A DNA stretch of 64,000 nt from Micractinium sp. NFX-FRZ. Lineage: Eukaryota > Chlorophyta > Trebouxiophyceae > Chlorellales > Chlorellaceae. The stretch lies in NCBI GenBank assembly GCA_029339195.1, contig JAPTJF010000002.1, positions 434,001-498,000 on the forward strand. Reading direction: 5' to 3'. Shown in pieces: positions 11,276 through 22,598 of this stretch; position 1 is the first letter of the stretch, and each line of letters starts with the position of its first letter. The position numbers and the translations under genes were made by a program. The notes under the pieces were generated by a model that did no database searches, had not been told where the DNA came from, and worked only from the letters and a program-made list of their open reading frames with translations.

Positions 11276-13338
11276 TCACTGGCTGCGGCTGGCACCGCCC
11301 TCGCGGTTGACTGCGGCTCGTCGCCGCCGCGGCGAGCCGCTGGCCGTGCTGCCGCTGGCCTTGCCGCTGCCCAGCAGCTTGGCCTCCCTTGCAGAATCAA
11401 GCGCACGGTTCATGGTGGTCGCCCGCTTGGCAGCCGCTGCTACCAGGCGGTCTGCGGCCAGCAGCTCGGGTGCCCCGGGGTCGGCTGTTGTGCCCAGCAG
11501 GTCCAGGCTGCGGGTCACAGCTGCATCCAGCTGCGACATCGCCTTGTCAGCAGCCTTGGAGATGGAGGCCTGCAGCTCCGCATCCTCGTCAACCTTGCGC
11601 CGCCGCCGCCGCACGGTGCCGTCGGGCATCACCGTCTGCACCTCAATCTGCCAGGGGCAAAGGGGAGTGCGGCGGGAGCAGGCGGGCGCGTGCGAGTGAG
11701 CAGGCAGGCGGGTGGCAGGCGCGTGCGAGTGAGCAGGCAGGCGGGTGGCAGGGGCGGGCGGGTGAGCAGGCAGGTTGATGCCAGGAGCAGACGGCCAGGC
11801 AGAGCTGGCTAGGCAGGGGCGAGGCACGGGGCGTTGGCTGCATCCAGCACACTGGCCGCGCACTGCTGCACGTGCTGGCTGGAGCCTTTGGCCTTGCTTG
11901 CCTACCTGCCCGCCGCCTCCGGGTCAGCCAACAACTCACGGCAGCGGCGCCAGAAGGCAGGGCAACCGCAGCCCGTGCTGACGCCCTCTCCCTCCCACAG
12001 GCAGCCCCTCCTGCGCCCACCCTGTGCTGCCTCACCTCCACCTCGCGGCAGCTTTCGTCCCACGTGTCGCGCACGCGCAGGCGCCCCTGGTTTGGCAGGC
12101 GTAGCTGGAAGTTGCCTCCCTCCTTCCAGCGCACCGCCTCCATGTCCTGCTCGCTGCGCACCACGTACTTGTACTCGAGCGACACGCTGCCGCTGCAGGA
12201 GGGGAGGGGCAGTGGAGGGTGGCAAGAAGGTGAGGGCAGGGGGTGGAGCGGGCTGTGCACCCCAGCGTACATGCGGAACAGGGGGGTGATGCCCACAGCA
12301 GGGCCAAGAAGAGTGCCAGGATGTCAGAAGTAGAGGCAGGTGACACCGCGTGCTTCTACTGCAGGGCACACGCTGCCGCTGCGGGGACTGAGGGGCAGCA
12401 CGCAGGGGACGACGCAGCAGGGGTGAGCATGCAGAGGGGGCCCGAAACCAGTCGCCCGCTGCGTGCCCCCCAGGCCCATACTGCCCAATGCCAGGATGAT
12501 GGTGGCAGCAAAACAAAGCAGGGGTTCAATGCCCTCAAGGTAACAGAGGAGGCAGGCGCCACGGCGGGACGGCGCAGGGCACGGCAAGAGCGAATTGCAG
12601 CGGGGCAATGTCGCCAGCCGTGCATCGGTGCGGCAGCCCTGGCCGCGGCAGTGGTGCAGCATACAGCTGTGCAGGTGCATGCATGCTTCGAAGGGCAGCG
12701 GCGCTGCAGGACAACAGCTCAAATGCTACAAACTTGCTTTTGCAGGGGCAGCGTGTAGCGGCAGCGAAGCGGCAACCCCATGCGCGCCCGGCGCGAGCCT
12801 TGCTGCAGCTGCCGTACAGCAGCCAGATTCACGTGCGGCAGGCTCCGACCCCTCCCACACCCTCTGTCCTGCCTGCCCATGCCCCAGCCTCACTCTGAGG
12901 GTATCTTCATGTCCACCATCCATACATCCCCCTCTGTCCAGTCCATCGGCACCGCTTTCTCAATGTCCCAAGCACCCAGGTTGTCTGAGGCGCCAATCAC
13001 GCAGAGCCGCTGGCCAAACTTGCAGCGGTAGGGCATCGAGAAGCTGATCTCTACGTTGGCTGCAGCATGGGGGGAACGCGGGTGACGTTCGGGCTATGGC
13101 GGGTCCCAGGCAACGGGAGACCGCGGGCTGTTGGGCGGCGCGCCCGAGCGGAACAGTGTGGGTCAGCTTGCAGCCGCCCCCAGCGGCTACAGAGCGCTCC
13201 TGCTTTGGCGCACTCACATCCATCAGCGTTGGAGAAGCAGCGCACGGAGTTGCTGCTGCGCTGGGCGCGTCGGGGCGCTACTCGAACCAAAGCCGGCGCT
13301 GCTGCATGGCGGGCCGTCAGCTGTGACGGCGCGATCAT
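11276..13338 (-). CDS. CBM20 starch-binding protein, predicted plastid
   Basis: Carries one family-20 carbohydrate-binding module, which binds starch, and no catalytic domain. Exons are 13338-13218, 13059-12894, 12192-12036 and 11647-11276; phases close exactly, 271 aa. Residues 1-40 (MIAPSQLTARHAAAPALV...) form an Arg/Ser/Ala-rich transit peptide. CBM20 spans about 43-148: MPYRCKFGQRLCVIG, LGAWD (Trp71), VWMVDMKIP, EYKYVV, and RWKEGGN (Trp118, Asn123), so the usual starch-contact residues are kept. The last 124 residues are basic, then helical and Ala-rich, with an RRRRRK patch after the module. It could be a granule- or pyrenoid-starch-associated adaptor; that is inference. An upstream in-frame ATG would lengthen the N-terminus. 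Confidence 0.88.
11686..11774. repeat. 33-bp intronic minisatellite, two full copies plus a partial
   Basis: Copies at 11686-11718 and 11719-11751 are identical (GCGCGTGCGAGTGAGCAGG...), with a diverged partial third to about 11774. They lie in the last intron of the CBM20 gene. Confidence 0.85.
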
Positions 13339-13665
13339 GGTGGCCGCCGCCTGCCACAGTCGAAGGGCGCGGAGGGCTGGGGAGAACAGAGGGAGGGTGT
13401 TGAACACTTGGTGCTGGCAGCGGCAACGGGGGGCTACAAGAGCTGCCGGGACGGTTGCTGATGGGCTATTTGTGCAAATGATGCGGGCGGTCGCCGAATT
13501 TGAGCACCCCCCTTGCGGTCCATCTGTACAGGCTGGAACAGCGGCCAGGCGGCGCCATGCCGCCGCTCCCAATCCCCGTGCCAATTTTGTATGGATGCTT
13601 GCATCAGGCTGAGGTGTTACACATCGACATACACAAAACGACTATTGCATCTAGGGTATGCAGTT
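13339..13665. other. Intergenic with minus-strand TGTAA at 13617-13621
   Basis: Promoter and leader of the CBM20 gene plus the 3' UTR of the small gene upstream of it on the minus strand. A TGTAA 45 bases past that gene's stop supports the end chosen for it. Confidence 0.45.
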
Positions 13666-14589
13666 TCAGTGCATGGGCGGCAGGACTGACAGCACGGCTT
13701 GCTGGAAGGAGAAGATGAGCCGTGACAGCCGCTCCACCTCCGCCTGCACAACGAGGGGGGAACCGCCAGTGTAAGAGCTTTGCATTGCTGGTGCTGCTGC
13801 TTGCCACGTTCACAGCAAGACGTGTACAAGGCTTGGGCAGGGAAGGTAGCAAGGCCGTGCACAGCAGGCACCCAAGGCACGTGGGTGCAGGCCGGCAACC
13901 GCCACACAACCAACTTGCCTGTGCCGCTGCCAGCTCGTGCTCTGCACAAGCAGGGGGCGCGTGCAAGAGCATGGGTGTCAGGAAAGCTCGGGGAATACAG
14001 ACATTTGGGACGCTTCGTGAGGAGGCAAAGCCAGGGCACCGCAGCGCAAGCTGCTTCACGCGTGTGCGCACAGCCCAGCCAGGCACTCACGCGAGTCTGC
14101 CGCCGCCTGTGCCGCCTGCTCCTGAATCTCTTCAAAGCCGCGGCTAATATCGCGCGCCGCCGGCAGCAGTGCAGCCTGCGGATGAAGCCAACGGGTGCCT
14201 TAGTAGGCCTGGGTTGGGTCAGCAGCTGAACTGCACGCAAGCGCAGCCGCCAGCGGCGGCGGCAGCTGCGACGCCGGCGCCTCGCGACTCTCACCGCCAG
14301 CGCATCGTCAACGTCTGCTCGGAAGGTCTGCAGCACAAGCGAGGTGAAACCGGCGGCGTCTGCCTCGGAGTCCTGCAGAAGGCGGGGAGCAGCCGCAGGT
14401 GGGGCCAGGTGAGGGCAGACAGGAGCGAGGGTGCAAGGCCAGCAGCATCCAAGCCGCCTTCAACCCCAGAGAGGGCTGGGGCAGCCAGAGTGCCTCAGAC
14501 CGCAGTCCAGCCGGCAGCTCGCCCCCGACAAAGCCTACCTGCTGCTGCGGCAGGTCCTGGGGCAGGGGAAGGATGCTGTCGTCGGCCAT
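13666..14589 (-). CDS. Small helical protein of unknown function (one splice join out of phase)
   Basis: Candidate exons are 14589-14539 (MADDSILPLPQDLPQQQ), 14372-14295 (includes LVLQTFRADVDDALA), 14175-14091 (includes ARDISRGFEEIQEQ) and 13743-13666 (AEVERLSRLIFSFQQAVL, then a stop). Each has good splice sites and reads as amphipathic helix, like small subunits of helical complexes. The first three join in phase, but exon 3 ends one base into a codon while exon 4 reads best in phase 0. Either a small exon is missing, the last exon uses another frame, or there is a base error. With the poly(A) signal at 13617-13621 the end at 13666 looks right. No family recognised. Confidence 0.45.
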
Positions 14590-14785
14590 GGCTGCAGAGA
14601 GGTTGGGGAGAGTGGAGCAAGTGGAAGGGAGGAAATGCAGAAGCTGAGGGCCGTCCGCAGTCAAATCCCTAGCACAGCCCATGCAACCTGCCCTCTTTCC
14701 ATCCCTGCTCGGTCCTCATCTGGCCTGTTTAGCGCATCAAACAAGACCGCAGCGATGAGCAGGCAAGCGGAGGGAGCAGCAGGGC

Positions 14786-17700
14786 ATGCCTTGGCAAACA
14801 GAGCCAGTCAACCCTCGGCCACTCTCTTGCCTCAGGACTGCTCGCTGGTCCCTCCCCAACGCCTGCAGGCAAGTCAACGCCTATGCAGTGGGCGTGCAGG
14901 GCCGGCCGTGGCTGAGCCGCGCCGGCGGCGGCGGCCACCCGCTCGGCGGCGGCACCGGCGGCAGGGCGGGGGCTCTGCCGGCGGTGTCGTCCCAGATCGA
15001 GGCCAGCATGGGCCACCACCCCACGCAGTCTGCCCGCCCTGGCGGCGGCTACATTCTGCCTCGCTTCAACTCGCAGCCTCAGGCCTCTGCCCAACAGGGG
15101 ACGCAGATGACGCAGCAGCAGGTGCGCGCGGGGAGACGTGGGGCGGCGCGCTGACCAGCGTTTGACCAGACAGCCCCGCAAGTGGCAGCCAACGGCGGTG
15201 GCCTCCTGCCACATGCATTGGGCTGATCACCCCATGGCACACCCTGACCCCGGTCCTGCTCTGCTTCGCCTGCAGGCCATTCAGATGTCGCAGGCACGGC
15301 AGGCACTGCCTGCCGCACCTGTGCCCCGCACCATGCACTACAGCCAGCCGCCGTCTCAGGTCATGGCATCCCAGCCTCCCTACGCCCCCTGGTCTCAGGT
15401 GAGCTTTTGTTGCGCTGGTGGCTGGCACCAGGGGCCTGTCATTTAACTTTGCACCCACCACATCCATATAGGTTCCGCTTTCACCACGATGCTTCACCCG
15501 CCTGCCCCTCACTCAGCACCCACCCGCGAGAGCAGCACCCACCTTGCTCAGCACCCACCTCGACTTGCTCCCTTTGTCCGTCGCCACCCTTCCCACCATG
15601 CCCATTGGCAGCGCTCACAGCTGGATGCCATCATGCTGGAGGATCAGATGATGGGGGACAACCTCATGATGAGCCAGGAGGCGGGCACGGCGGGCATGGC
15701 GGCAGCGCAGGGCACCCTGGCCGTGGTGGGCAGTGCCCCCCAGCAGCACCACTACCAGCAGCAGCAGCAGCAGCCGACCCAGGCCGCAGACACCTGTGGC
15801 GGTTGCAGCCAGGAGGTGAACGTGCGGCCCACGGCAGCCCAGGTGGGGTGCCCCACTAGCTAGTTGCTGACCGCTCTGCGTGCACTGAGAGCACTCAACA
15901 CTGGGTGCTGCACACTGCATGTGTTGTGGGTGCTCATCGCTTGCGTGCAAGTGTGGCGGTGCCAGTGGTTGATACTCCTGCTGACACTCACCACCTGTTG
16001 CCCTGCAGGCCGCCGCTCGGTTGCTGGAGGAGCTCAACCGCAAGGGAGGCATCACGCCTGCGCAGGACAACCCCATGCTGGGCACGCTCAGGTGGGTTTG
16101 AGACGGCGGGGCAGGTGGGCAGCTTGGGCGACAGCAGGGTTTGGGAGTTGGGAAGCCGCAGTCGGCGTGCAAACTCTCTGGGTGCTTGCGGCCCCGCTCT
16201 TCTCACATCTGCACACCCTCCCCTGTTCCGCAGCACCAAACTGGATGCTGTGGGCTGCCAGCAGGGAGAGCTGGCTACTGCTGTTGGTGGCGTGCAGACA
16301 GACGTGACGGCTCAGGGCACTACGCTGCGCAGCATCGACGAGACCTGTGCCCTGCTGCTTCAGGTGGGTGCTTGCGCAGGGTGCATCAGGCATGCCGCTT
16401 GGGCTGCGGGTTGCCATGCCGCTGATCATTTCACACTGGCCTCCTGCCAGGCAGTGCCAGGGCTGCTCAGCTCCACTCTGTGGCTGCTGATTCTATGCTG
16501 CCTTGCCAAGCCCGCCTGCCTACACTGCAGGCAGTGCAGTCCATGAGCGGTGCCTCAGCTGGCATCCAGGAGCACCTGCAAGCGCTGCTGGCCCGACCAC
16601 CGCCACGTGTTACCGGAGGTGAGCGCAGCAGTGGCAGCAATCAGTACCTGTGAGCCCATTGTTGTGCCTGCCTGCTGTGGCCAGTTTGCAAGGGTCTTCC
16701 GAGCAGCGCCCAGCACACTGATCGCCCTTCGATGTGCTCCTCCTGGCCATCTCACCCCTGCAGACATGGCCACCCAGACCTCCCCCCTGGCAGCTCCGTC
16801 CCCCATCATCATACACCCAGCAGCTGCACCCGTGGCGGCCCACGCCACGCAGACCTCACCCTGGGCAGCACTGCCAGCGCCCGCTCAGCTCTCGGCGGCA
16901 GCGGATGCCCAAGTTCCCGCCAACATCCTGCGGGCTTTCAACCAGCGCCGCCCCTCCTTTGCCAGCGCCCAGCCGCTGCTGCCGCCCAAGCCCGCCGTGC
17001 TGCCTCCTGCCCCTGCCCCACGCGGCCTGTTTGGTTCTGCTGCTGCTGGCGCCGCACGTGCCCCTGCTGCTCCTGCTCCTGCGCCGCTGCTTGCCAAGCC
17101 CACCAAGCCCACCACCTCTCCCCGGGGCGCAGCGGCATCAGCGCCGCTTCCTGCACGGCGCAGCATTCGGCTGTCGGAGACGCTGCAGCAGCCTGCTGGA
17201 GAGCAGGTGCCCTCAGCAGCTGCGCCGGCAGTGACCAGCACCCGCGTGCGGCGCCGCCCAGCACCCAAGCCTGCGGCTGCACCTGCAGCAGCAGCAGCCG
17301 CAGCCGCGCCTGCTAGACTGAGCGGCGGCAGCCAGGTGGGGTGGTTGAGGGCTCATGGAGGCGCATTCTTTTGGTTTAGAGCCTTGCTGGCTGACAGAGG
17401 TGCCTCCTGCCCTTCCACCATGGGGGCCATGTGCCTGCCCTCCCAGTTCAAACTTCTTGACGACCCCAATACTGTGCATCCCCCTCCCTCCCTCCCCTAC
17501 TGCAGCCCAGCATGGCAGATGTGGCGGTGCGAACTGCTGCCGCTGCTCGCTCCGCTGCTCCCTCCCTGGCCAGCTTTGGGCGCAAGCGCCAGCTGCCCGC
17601 TGAGCCAGCCCCAGTGGCTGCGCCGCCCAGCAAGAAGCCGCGGCAGAAGCCCCCCAGCACTGCACAGAAGCAGCAGCAGCCTGCCAGCGCTGCGCAGCGG

Positions 17701-18075
17701 CAGCCACCAGCAGTTGCTGTCAAGAAGCAACAGGTAGCCAGCGCGGTGCAAAGGCTGCCGCCATCGACCGCCGTGAAGAAGCAGCAGGGAGGCGGCGGCG
17801 CGCAGCGGGCGGTGCCTCCCAGCCGTGGGCAGCGGCGGGAGCCGGCGGCCAGCACGCAGCGGGCGGCGCCTGCCTCCCAGGCAGAGGCGCTCTTTGACTC
17901 GCTGTTTGGCGGCGATGATGACGCAGAGGGGCAGCCGGGCATGCAGCAGGCTGCTACCTCAAGCGGCAGCGACAGCGACCTGGCAGCGGCGGTACAGCGC
18001 AAGATGGCACGGCACCAACAGCGCATGCAGTCACGGCAGCCTGGCGGCGGCAGCCAGGCAGCCTGGCTGATGTAA
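14786..18075 (+). CDS. Large low-complexity protein with central helical segment, unknown function
   Basis: Exons are 14786-15121, 15276-15398, 15621-15842, 16009-16091, 16234-16363, 16531-16618, 16764-17335 and 17506-18075; all phases close, 707 aa if 14786 is the start. The N-terminal third is Gly/Gln/Met-rich (LDAIMLEDQMMGDNLMMSQE). A central helical part, from LLEELNRKGG to GIQEHLQALLA, looks like a coiled coil. The second half is Pro/Ala-rich with basic patches (SKKPRQK) and ends with an acidic LFDSLFGGDDDAEG and basic tail, suggesting a nuclear protein. Layout and composition loosely recall plant PRD3/PAIR1 meiotic double-strand-break proteins, but I saw no motif that proves it. It starts 197 bases from the divergent small gene. 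Confidence 0.7.
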
Positions 18076-18734
18076 GCGGCATGGAATGTGACCAGCAGGG
18101 TAGGCAGCAGCTCAAGAAGCACATGCCATGTTGGTGTATACATTTATGTGCAGGCGTGCAACTGTGTAAGAATGCTTTCGACCAAAAGCAACTTTGCACA
18201 AACAGGCAGTGCATTGCGCTGATCTGGTGGGGTGCGCTGAACTGGCAGCCATGCCCGCCAAGCAAGCTTTGCATGTGCGCACAGCAGGTTGGACCGCCAC
18301 AGTGCCGCTGGCTGCCCAGCAGGTTACATTGGAAGCAGGGGCGCCAGGATAAGGTAATAACGGCTGTACATGTATACACAGAGAGAGTCAGCAGATTGAG
18401 ATGCAGAGGCACGCATGATACAGGTGCTTATCAGACGGGTACAAATACGTTTGTATTTTCGGGCTTGTCCTCGTTTCGGGCTCAGTCACGTTCGGCTGAG
18501 TTGCAGTGCACGGAGAACAGAAGTCGGTGCAGCGCCAGGCGCCGCAAACACACAGGCAGAGGCCCTGGCGCAGCGCGGCGAGTCTAGCGGCCGCGGCCAG
18601 AACCGGTGTACCAGTACACTGTCTCAACAGGCGAGAGCTACGGCATCCGCAGCCGAAATTGAGCCTAGCGGCCGGCAGTCCTGGCCGGGCTTGTGGATGT
18701 TATTCTCATCTACGCTTCCCCGCGAGCGTGCTGG
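18076..18734. other. Convergent intergenic region with TGTAA on both strands
   Basis: Plus-strand TGTAA at 18165-18169 ends the low-complexity gene; a minus-strand TGTAA at 18324-18328 may end the UVDE gene about 410 bases past its stop. No gene seen between. Confidence 0.5.
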
Positions 18735-21700
18735 TCATCCGATACGCTCAGCGGGCCAGCGGGTGGTCTCAGTCTTGCGGCCCAGCATCAAATCGTCCCG
18801 GTAGAACAGCAGCGCGCGCTCCATGCCCTGTCGTGGCCAACAACGCGGGGCAAGGAACTAGTGTTGGGGCCAGGAAGCCAGCGCGTGCAGGCGCCAGGAG
18901 CGCACTTGGTAAGTGCAGCAGGGAGGCAGCGTGGAGCACCCAGTTCACGCCCCGCGTCAGCTGTCCACCCTGCCCTGCCAGCCATCTGCTTGGCATGCCA
19001 CACGCCACCCGCTCCCCCACCCGCACTCCCTCCCTCCTCACCTTGGCCTCCAGCATCACGTCCACGTCAGCATCCCGCCCATACAGGTCAAACGGCTGGG
19101 TCAGCATGCACGAGTGGGCCCGCCGGGCAAGCTCCGGGTTCTCGCTTGGCTCGCTGCAGGGTGGGAGCAGAAGCAGAGGTGGGAGCAGGGCAAGGGGTGA
19201 GGAGCTGACTGGAAAGGCTGACCAGAGTTGCTCGTGGCAGCGCATGGCACCCGAAGGAGAGCACAGGCGCAACCAGGCTTACTCTACTCCACTGCATGCC
19301 ATTATACACATCTCCTCACCCACGTGCGCAAGCGCAGCCGCACCTGTAGTGCACCACGGGGCGCACGCCTGCCGGCCAGGTGTCCAGCGCTGCCCCCAGC
19401 GCCTCCTCCTCGCTCATCCCGCCAGGCACCAGGGCGTGGTGCAGGTAGTCAAACACCAGGGGGGTGCCCGCCATGCTGTGCAGGGGCAGCAGGTCGGCCA
19501 GGCTGTAGTGCTGAGGGCGGTCGTCGTTCTCAACTGCAGGGAGGGGAGTGGGATGTGGAAAGAGGGGGCGGGGTAAGAGAGGATGAAATCAATCGGGCTG
19601 GAGGGCGAGGGCGGTGGCTGATCTCAGCTGCTGCAGGACCTCAAACGCACGGGGAGGCTGGCAGCGGGCAGGGGCAGTTGAACAGCCGGAGGTGAAAAGG
19701 AAAGGGGGGATGACAGCAGGTGGTTGGGAACAAGGGATTCAGCGGGGGAAGGAACGACACCGGGGGTGGGCGGCAGAGCGAGGCAGCATAGCAGTGGGGC
19801 ATGCCACAGTAGCTGCCCGACTGCCTGCCTCGCTGGCACAAAAATGAAGCCGGCGTCAGCACAGCAGCCTGCCATGCAGCAGCCAGCAAGGATTCACCAC
19901 CACCACCTGCTGAGCCGCCTGTGCCCAGCACGGCCCGAGTGAGCATCTGGGCACGCACCTGTGAGGCGCACGCGGCACGAGGGGCTGAGGCGGTCCAGCG
20001 CTGCGGCAAAGCGCTGCAGGGAGCGGTGCCTGTTGCCATAGGTGCCGCCCACGTGGATGTTGATCTTGTTCGTGGGGCAGGGGGCGTAGCCCATGAGGTC
20101 AAACACCTGGGCAGGGACAGGGAGGGCGGGAGGGCAGGGTTGGGGGGCACGAGAGCGGGAGTGGGTAGGAAGAGATGGGTTGAGACTGGCTGGCAAAAGG
20201 TGCGGGTGGGGTGTACCAACAGAGGTCGCGAGAACCGCGGGAGAGGGAGGGAGGGAGGGAAAGGTCGTTTGCAAGGGGTGGTTGTGCATTCCAGTCGGTG
20301 GGGGTGAAGCTGGAGGGTTGGGGTACGGCAGACGCGCCCATGAGAGCGCGTGGGTCGCGTGGTTGGGGCGGCATCTGGTAACGGTCAGAAGGCGGGGACA
20401 AGTTTCAGGCAGGGACAGGGCGGATGCACGCCGCGCACACTGGCCCTGCTCCTGCGCTTTGCACAGTTAGTTTGGCCAGCTCAGCTGACCTCCCCCTCAC
20501 CCGCGCGTTCAGCTCCAGGTGTCGCAGGCTGCGCCCCAGCAGCGCCTCGTCGTGCGTCGCCAGCTGGACGTAGTGCGAGGGGTGCGCTGTGAGGCGCTGG
20601 TGCGCGGCGCGCGCAGCGTGCCCCACCGCCGCCAACGTGGCGCAGATCTCCTCGAAATCTGCGTGAGGGAAAGGGGTAGGGTAGGGCAGCGGACAGGGGT
20701 GGGGTAAGTCAGGAGATGAAGGGTGAAAAGAGGATGGGCGGGGGGAGGGAGGGAGGGAGGGTGGCCACCGGTGGGAGGAGTGAGCAGCACACACAGAGTG
20801 TGCAGGAGGGGCAGCGGGCAAGGCAGCGGGGTCGAGGTCTCCCGCCACCTGGCAGCTGCCTTGTCCCCCTCTCATCACACATCATGCGGGAAGAACCTAT
20901 GCATGGACCGCCCACCTGGCAGCTCTTCCAGCTCGTACTCCTGGCTCCAAGGGAAGAGCGCCGAGGGGATGCGGAAGAAGTGGATGCCCTGCTGGCGGTT
21001 CCACTCCACAAGCGGCAGCAGGTCCTCACAATTCGCCAGCGCCAGCGCACTCACCACCGGCAGCCCGCCAGCGTCAAAGGTGCTCTGGCGGCAGGATCTG
21101 TCGGTGAGGGTTGGGGTGGGAGCGGGGGCCATTTGCAGGTGAGGGGTGGGGTGGGTGAGCGCAGAGGCAACGTGGGTGAGGGGGGTCGTGAGAGCGGGGG
21201 CCACCCGGTTGCGGGATGAGAGGGGAGGGGTGCAGAGAGGCATGGCAGGCAAAGGGGTTGCGTTGCAGGGCAGCGCAGGAAGGCAGCTGAGGTGGCTGCA
21301 AACGGGGCAGGCAGTTGAGGCGGGCAGGCTGGAGAAGCACGCCCGTGTGCTGCCACTTTTCAAGGCAGCTGGCCAGGCTGGCAGGCGGCGCACCGGTTTG
21401 TGCGGATGCCAAACTGCTGCTGTAGCTGCACGTTCATGCAGGTGTAGCCTAGGTTGGGCACCGGCAGCTGGAACGCCTCCTGCTGCCCCTGCTGCCCCTG
21501 CTGCTGCTGTTGCTGCTGCTGCTGTTGCTGCTGGCGCTCATCCCGCTGCGGGACGGATGGTGCGGCGCCGCCTGCCCTGCCCCCCTGCTGCTCCCAGCGC
21601 TGCACCTCTTCAGACATGGTTTGCGCCGATGCAATCACGGCTGCATACTCTGACAGCACGTCTGCTGAGAGCCCAGGCACGGGGTCCGTGCCCACAAGAC

Positions 21701-22487
21701 ACTGTGGCACCGCGCGTCGCCGCCGCCGCTTGGGGGCAGCTGCCGCCTCCCCTGGATCCTGCTGCTGCTGCTGCTGCTGCGGCAGCTGGTGCTGCTGGCC
21801 ACGCTGCTCCTCCTCTACCTGCTGCTCCTCCACCTGCTGCTGCTGCTGCTGCTCCCGCTGCTGCTGTTGCTGGCGCGTGGCCGCAAGGGCGTCTGCTGCC
21901 CGTGCCTCCGCCTGCTCCCCCCGCTGCGCTTGCAGCGGCAGCGTTTGCGCTGGTGCAGCTACTGCTGCAGATCCCTCTGCAACAAGTGCAGCAGTGAGGC
22001 TGATGCCTGCACCAGGCTGCAACCGGCTGCCTCGCCGCCGCTGCCTTGGCGCAGCCAGCACCTCCCCTTGCTGCTGCTGCTGCTGCTGCGGCGGCGGCTG
22101 CTGGCGGGGCTTGGCAGCTCTGGCCGTTTTGAGAAGCGGCAACTGCACCGCGCCCAGCCAGGCCAGTTCATCTGCACCGTCTTCTGCTGCCAAGGCAGGC
22201 TCTGCTGCAGCGGAAGCCGCCACCATGCGCCGCTGCCGAGCGCGCTCACCATACAACAACACGCCGCCGGCGCTGCTGCTCGCTGCGCTGCCCCGTGCTG
22301 CTGGCTGCAGCCGGCGTGGCAGCCGTGTGGCTGGGAACAGGCCTGGCGGAGGCGGGAGCGGCTGCTGCAGGCTTGCTTGGCCGGCCATGTGTGCCACTGC
22401 AGGGCAGGCCCCGGTGACTGCTGCCGCTGCTGCGCGCGCTGCTAGTGCTGGCATGACGCTGAGCAGGCTGCCCGCTGCCAGCCTCAT
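18735..22487 (-). CDS. UVDE: UV DNA-damage endonuclease (UVDE/Uve1 family) with long Gln-rich N-terminus
   Basis: Metal-dependent TIM-barrel endonuclease that nicks DNA 5' of UV photoproducts and other distorting lesions, starting alternative excision repair. Exons are 22487-21394, 21097-20916, 20658-20501, 20106-19959, 19533-19344, 19153-19042 and 18827-18735; phases close, 658 aa. The catalytic barrel covers about 345 to the end: NLGYTCMNVQL, WNRQQGIHFFRI, LTAHPSHYVQL, NKINIHVGGTYGNR, ENDDRPQHYSLAD, VVHYSEPSENPELARRAHS and DVDVMLEAK, which together hold the family His, Asp and Glu metal ligands. The first 340 residues are Ala- and Gln-rich, with several CAG-coded runs and a KRRRRR patch that could serve nuclear import. 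The family is typical of fungi and bacteria. Confidence 0.93.
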
Positions 22488-22598
22488 GCACCTTGCTGTG
22501 CCAGCAGACCGGCAGCTGGCTGCCCGTCTGCCTGCCCGCCTGCCCGCCTGCTGCTGCTGCTGCTGCTGAAGGCAGTACCTCCGCTGGCCGCCCTCTTC

